NCBI GenBank assembly: GCA_027069385.1
Contig: JALXER010000208.1
Coordinates: forward strand, 1-5,576
Source: Paracoccaceae bacterium
GTDB taxonomy: Bacteria; Pseudomonadota; Alphaproteobacteria; Rhodobacterales; Rhodobacteraceae
Direction of reading: 5' to 3'
DNA length: 5,576 nt
The notes beneath the pieces were generated by a model that saw only the letters and a program-made list of their open reading frames with translations, was not told the origin of the DNA and searched no databases. Shown here in pieces: positions 4,355 through 5,576 of this stretch; within the stretch, counting starts at the first letter, position 1; every line of letters begins with the position of its first letter. The translations under genes and the position numbers were made by a program.

Positions 4355-5576
4355 CTAGTGGTTATCCTTGCGAAAGCTTGCCCCGAGGCCCTCCATCAGC
4401 CCGATGAAATCGGGAAAGCTGGTTTCGATCGGGCCGGTATCATCGACCTTGACCGGATTTTGTGCGGCCATGCCAAGGCAAAGGAAGCTCATGGCGATGC
4501 GGTGGTCCAGATGGGTAGCACAGGTGGCCCCGCCCGGCACCGTTCCGGCCCCGTGGACAATCAGGAAGTCGTCGCCCTCTTCGATCTGCACGCCATTGGC
4601 CTGAAGCCCGCGCGCCATGGCGTCGATCCGGTCGCATTCCTTGACCCGCATTTCGCCAATCCCGCGCATCACCGTTTGCCCTTTGGCGGTGGCGGCAAGG
4701 GCTGCCAGTACGGGGTATTCGTCGATCATGCTGGGCGCGCGTTCAGGCGGCACCGTGACGCCGTTAAGCGGGCTGAAACGTACCCGCATATCGGCCACCG
4801 GCTCGCCGCCTTCGGTCCGCGGGTTGGTAAATGTGATATCGGCACCCATTTCGAGCAGGGTGGTAAACAGACCGTTGCGGGTCGGGTTCTGGCCGACCCC
4901 CGTTAATTGCACCTCGGAACCGGGCACCAGCAGCGCCGCCACCACGGGAAACGCGGCCGAGGACGGGTCACGCGGCACCGCGATGGGCTGGCCGGTCAGT
5001 TCGGGCTGGCCCTGCAGGGTGATCACGCGGCCGGTTTCGGTGATTTCGGTGCGGATATCAGCGCCAAACCCGGCCAGCATCCGTTCGGTATGGTCGCGGG
5101 TTGCCTCGGTCTCGATCACCACGGTTTCGCCCGGCGCATTCAGGCCGGCCAGCAGCACCGCAGATTTGACCTGCGCCGAGGGCACCGGCGTGGCATAGCG
5201 TACCGGTACCGGATCGGCGGCCCCGACCATGGTCAGCGGCAAGCGCCCGCCTGCGCGCCCCACCGCCTGCGTGCCAAACAGCGCCAGCGGCTCGGTGATC
5301 CGCCCCATGGGACGGGCGCGCAGGCTTGCGTCTCCGGTGAAGGTGGCGGTAATCGGCGTGGTGGCCATCGCCCCCATGATCAGCCGCACGCCGGTGCCGG
5401 CATTGCCGCAGTCAATCACGTTCTCCGGCTCGGCAAATCCGCCAACCCCGACGCCCTGCACGCGCCACTCGCCCGGCCCCTGCCGGGTTACGGTTGCACC
5501 AAAGGCGCGCATCGCATCAGCGGTATCCAGCACGTCCTGCCCTTCCAGCAGGCCGGTAATCCGGGTTTCCCCGCCG
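4355..5576 (-). CDS. aroA: 3-phosphoshikimate 1-carboxyvinyltransferase (EPSP synthase), class II; 5' end beyond the window
   Basis: Visible are 406 residues plus the TAG stop; the frame is open to the right edge, with GETRITGLLEGQD before the GTG at 5533, so that GTG is an internal valine. By comparison with the Agrobacterium CP4 enzyme, about 41 N-terminal residues with the PGDKSISHR motif are missing. The enzyme joins phosphoenolpyruvate to shikimate 3-phosphate in the cytosol, the sixth step of chorismate synthesis. Landmarks are GNAGTG (Gly codon 5398-5396), GDASLRARPMGR, SAQVK (5179-5165), RDHTE (5098-5084), NPTR (4888-4877), APSMIDEYP, RVKECDR and HLDHRIAMSF. SAQVK, RDHTE and NPTR are the class II signature. 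The site that is Ala100 in CP4 is Gly here, the ordinary state. The gene leads the minus-strand run. Confidence 0.97.
   Translation of the reverse strand, partial: GGETRITGLLEGQDVLDTADAMRAFGATVTRQGPGEWRVQGVGVGGFAEPENVIDCGNAGTGVRLIMGAMATTPITATFTGDASLRARPMGRITEPLALFGTQAVGRAGGRLPLTMVGAADPVPVRYATPVPSAQVKSAVLLAGLNAPGETVVIETEATRDHTERMLAGFGADIRTEITETGRVITLQGQPELTGQPIAVPRDPSSAAFPVVAALLVPGSEVQLTGVGQNPTRNGLFTTLLEMGADITFTNPRTEGGEPVADMRVRFSPLNGVTVPPERAPSMIDEYPVLAALAATAKGQTVMRGIGEMRVKECDRIDAMARGLQANGVQIEEGDDFLIVHGAGTVPGGATCATHLDHRIAMSFLCLGMAAQNPVKVDDTGPIETSFPDFIGLMEGLGASFRKDNH

Noticed and set aside
4286..5198. Plus-strand open frames opposite aroA
   Set aside because: These are shadows of aroA, whose assignment is certain.
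5531..5533. GTG as the start of aroA
   Set aside because: The frame continues upstream with GETRITGLLEGQD, a conserved part of EPSP synthase, so this is an internal valine and the gene is simply cut by the window.
1..5576. tRNA, rRNA, CRISPR array, insertion sequence or prophage
   Set aside because: I saw no regular direct repeats with spacers, no transposase or integrase motifs and no tRNA-like fold with a conserved TTCGA arm; the only repeats are the inverted repeats reported.

Overview
The window looks like a piece of an alphaproteobacterial chromosome, most probably from the Rhodobacteraceae (Roseobacter group). The evidence is the high G+C, the gene content and order (methyltransferase / comF / grxC / nitrilase-family hydrolase / marR), and an EPSP synthase of the class II type. 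I judged the taxon from protein style and gene order only; there is no rRNA or other marker here.

Layout. Positions 1-113 hold the first 37 codons of a minus-strand gene, probably a class I SAM-dependent methyltransferase, divergent from the plus-strand block. That block (182-2449) is comF, then grxC (glutaredoxin 3), a carbon-nitrogen hydrolase of the Nit1/Nit2 type, and a MarR-family regulator. The last three form a tight operon: a 4-base ATGA overlap, then a 20-base overlap. A good sigma70-like promoter for them lies in the 3' end of comF (873-900). Positions 2450-2614 are non-coding, rich in small inverted repeats, and look like a dispersed intergenic repeat between convergent transcription units. 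Positions 2615-5576 are all minus strand, read from right to left: aroA (cut by the window end), a membrane protein of unknown function, a GFA/CENP-V-fold zinc protein, a small exported protein, and a second small membrane protein of unknown function.

How the genes relate. grxC and the Nit-type hydrolase may both serve glutathione: disulfide exchange, and possibly removal of deaminated glutathione. The MarR protein could control them. aroA supplies the shikimate pathway. The four genes behind it have no evident link to aromatic synthesis.

The most interesting item is the exported 111-residue protein (3070-3405, minus). After a signal peptide, its mature part aligns without gaps over 46 residues to the beta domain of the human von Hippel-Lindau protein, as I remember that sequence. 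It keeps the tryptophans, tyrosine, serine and histidine that form the hydroxyproline-binding pocket, and it lacks the alpha (elongin-binding) domain. Other items worth a look are a 24-bp, one-mismatch inverted repeat inside the methyltransferase reading frame at the window edge, the 2450-2614 repeat, and a 10-bp GC hairpin between aroA and the next gene.
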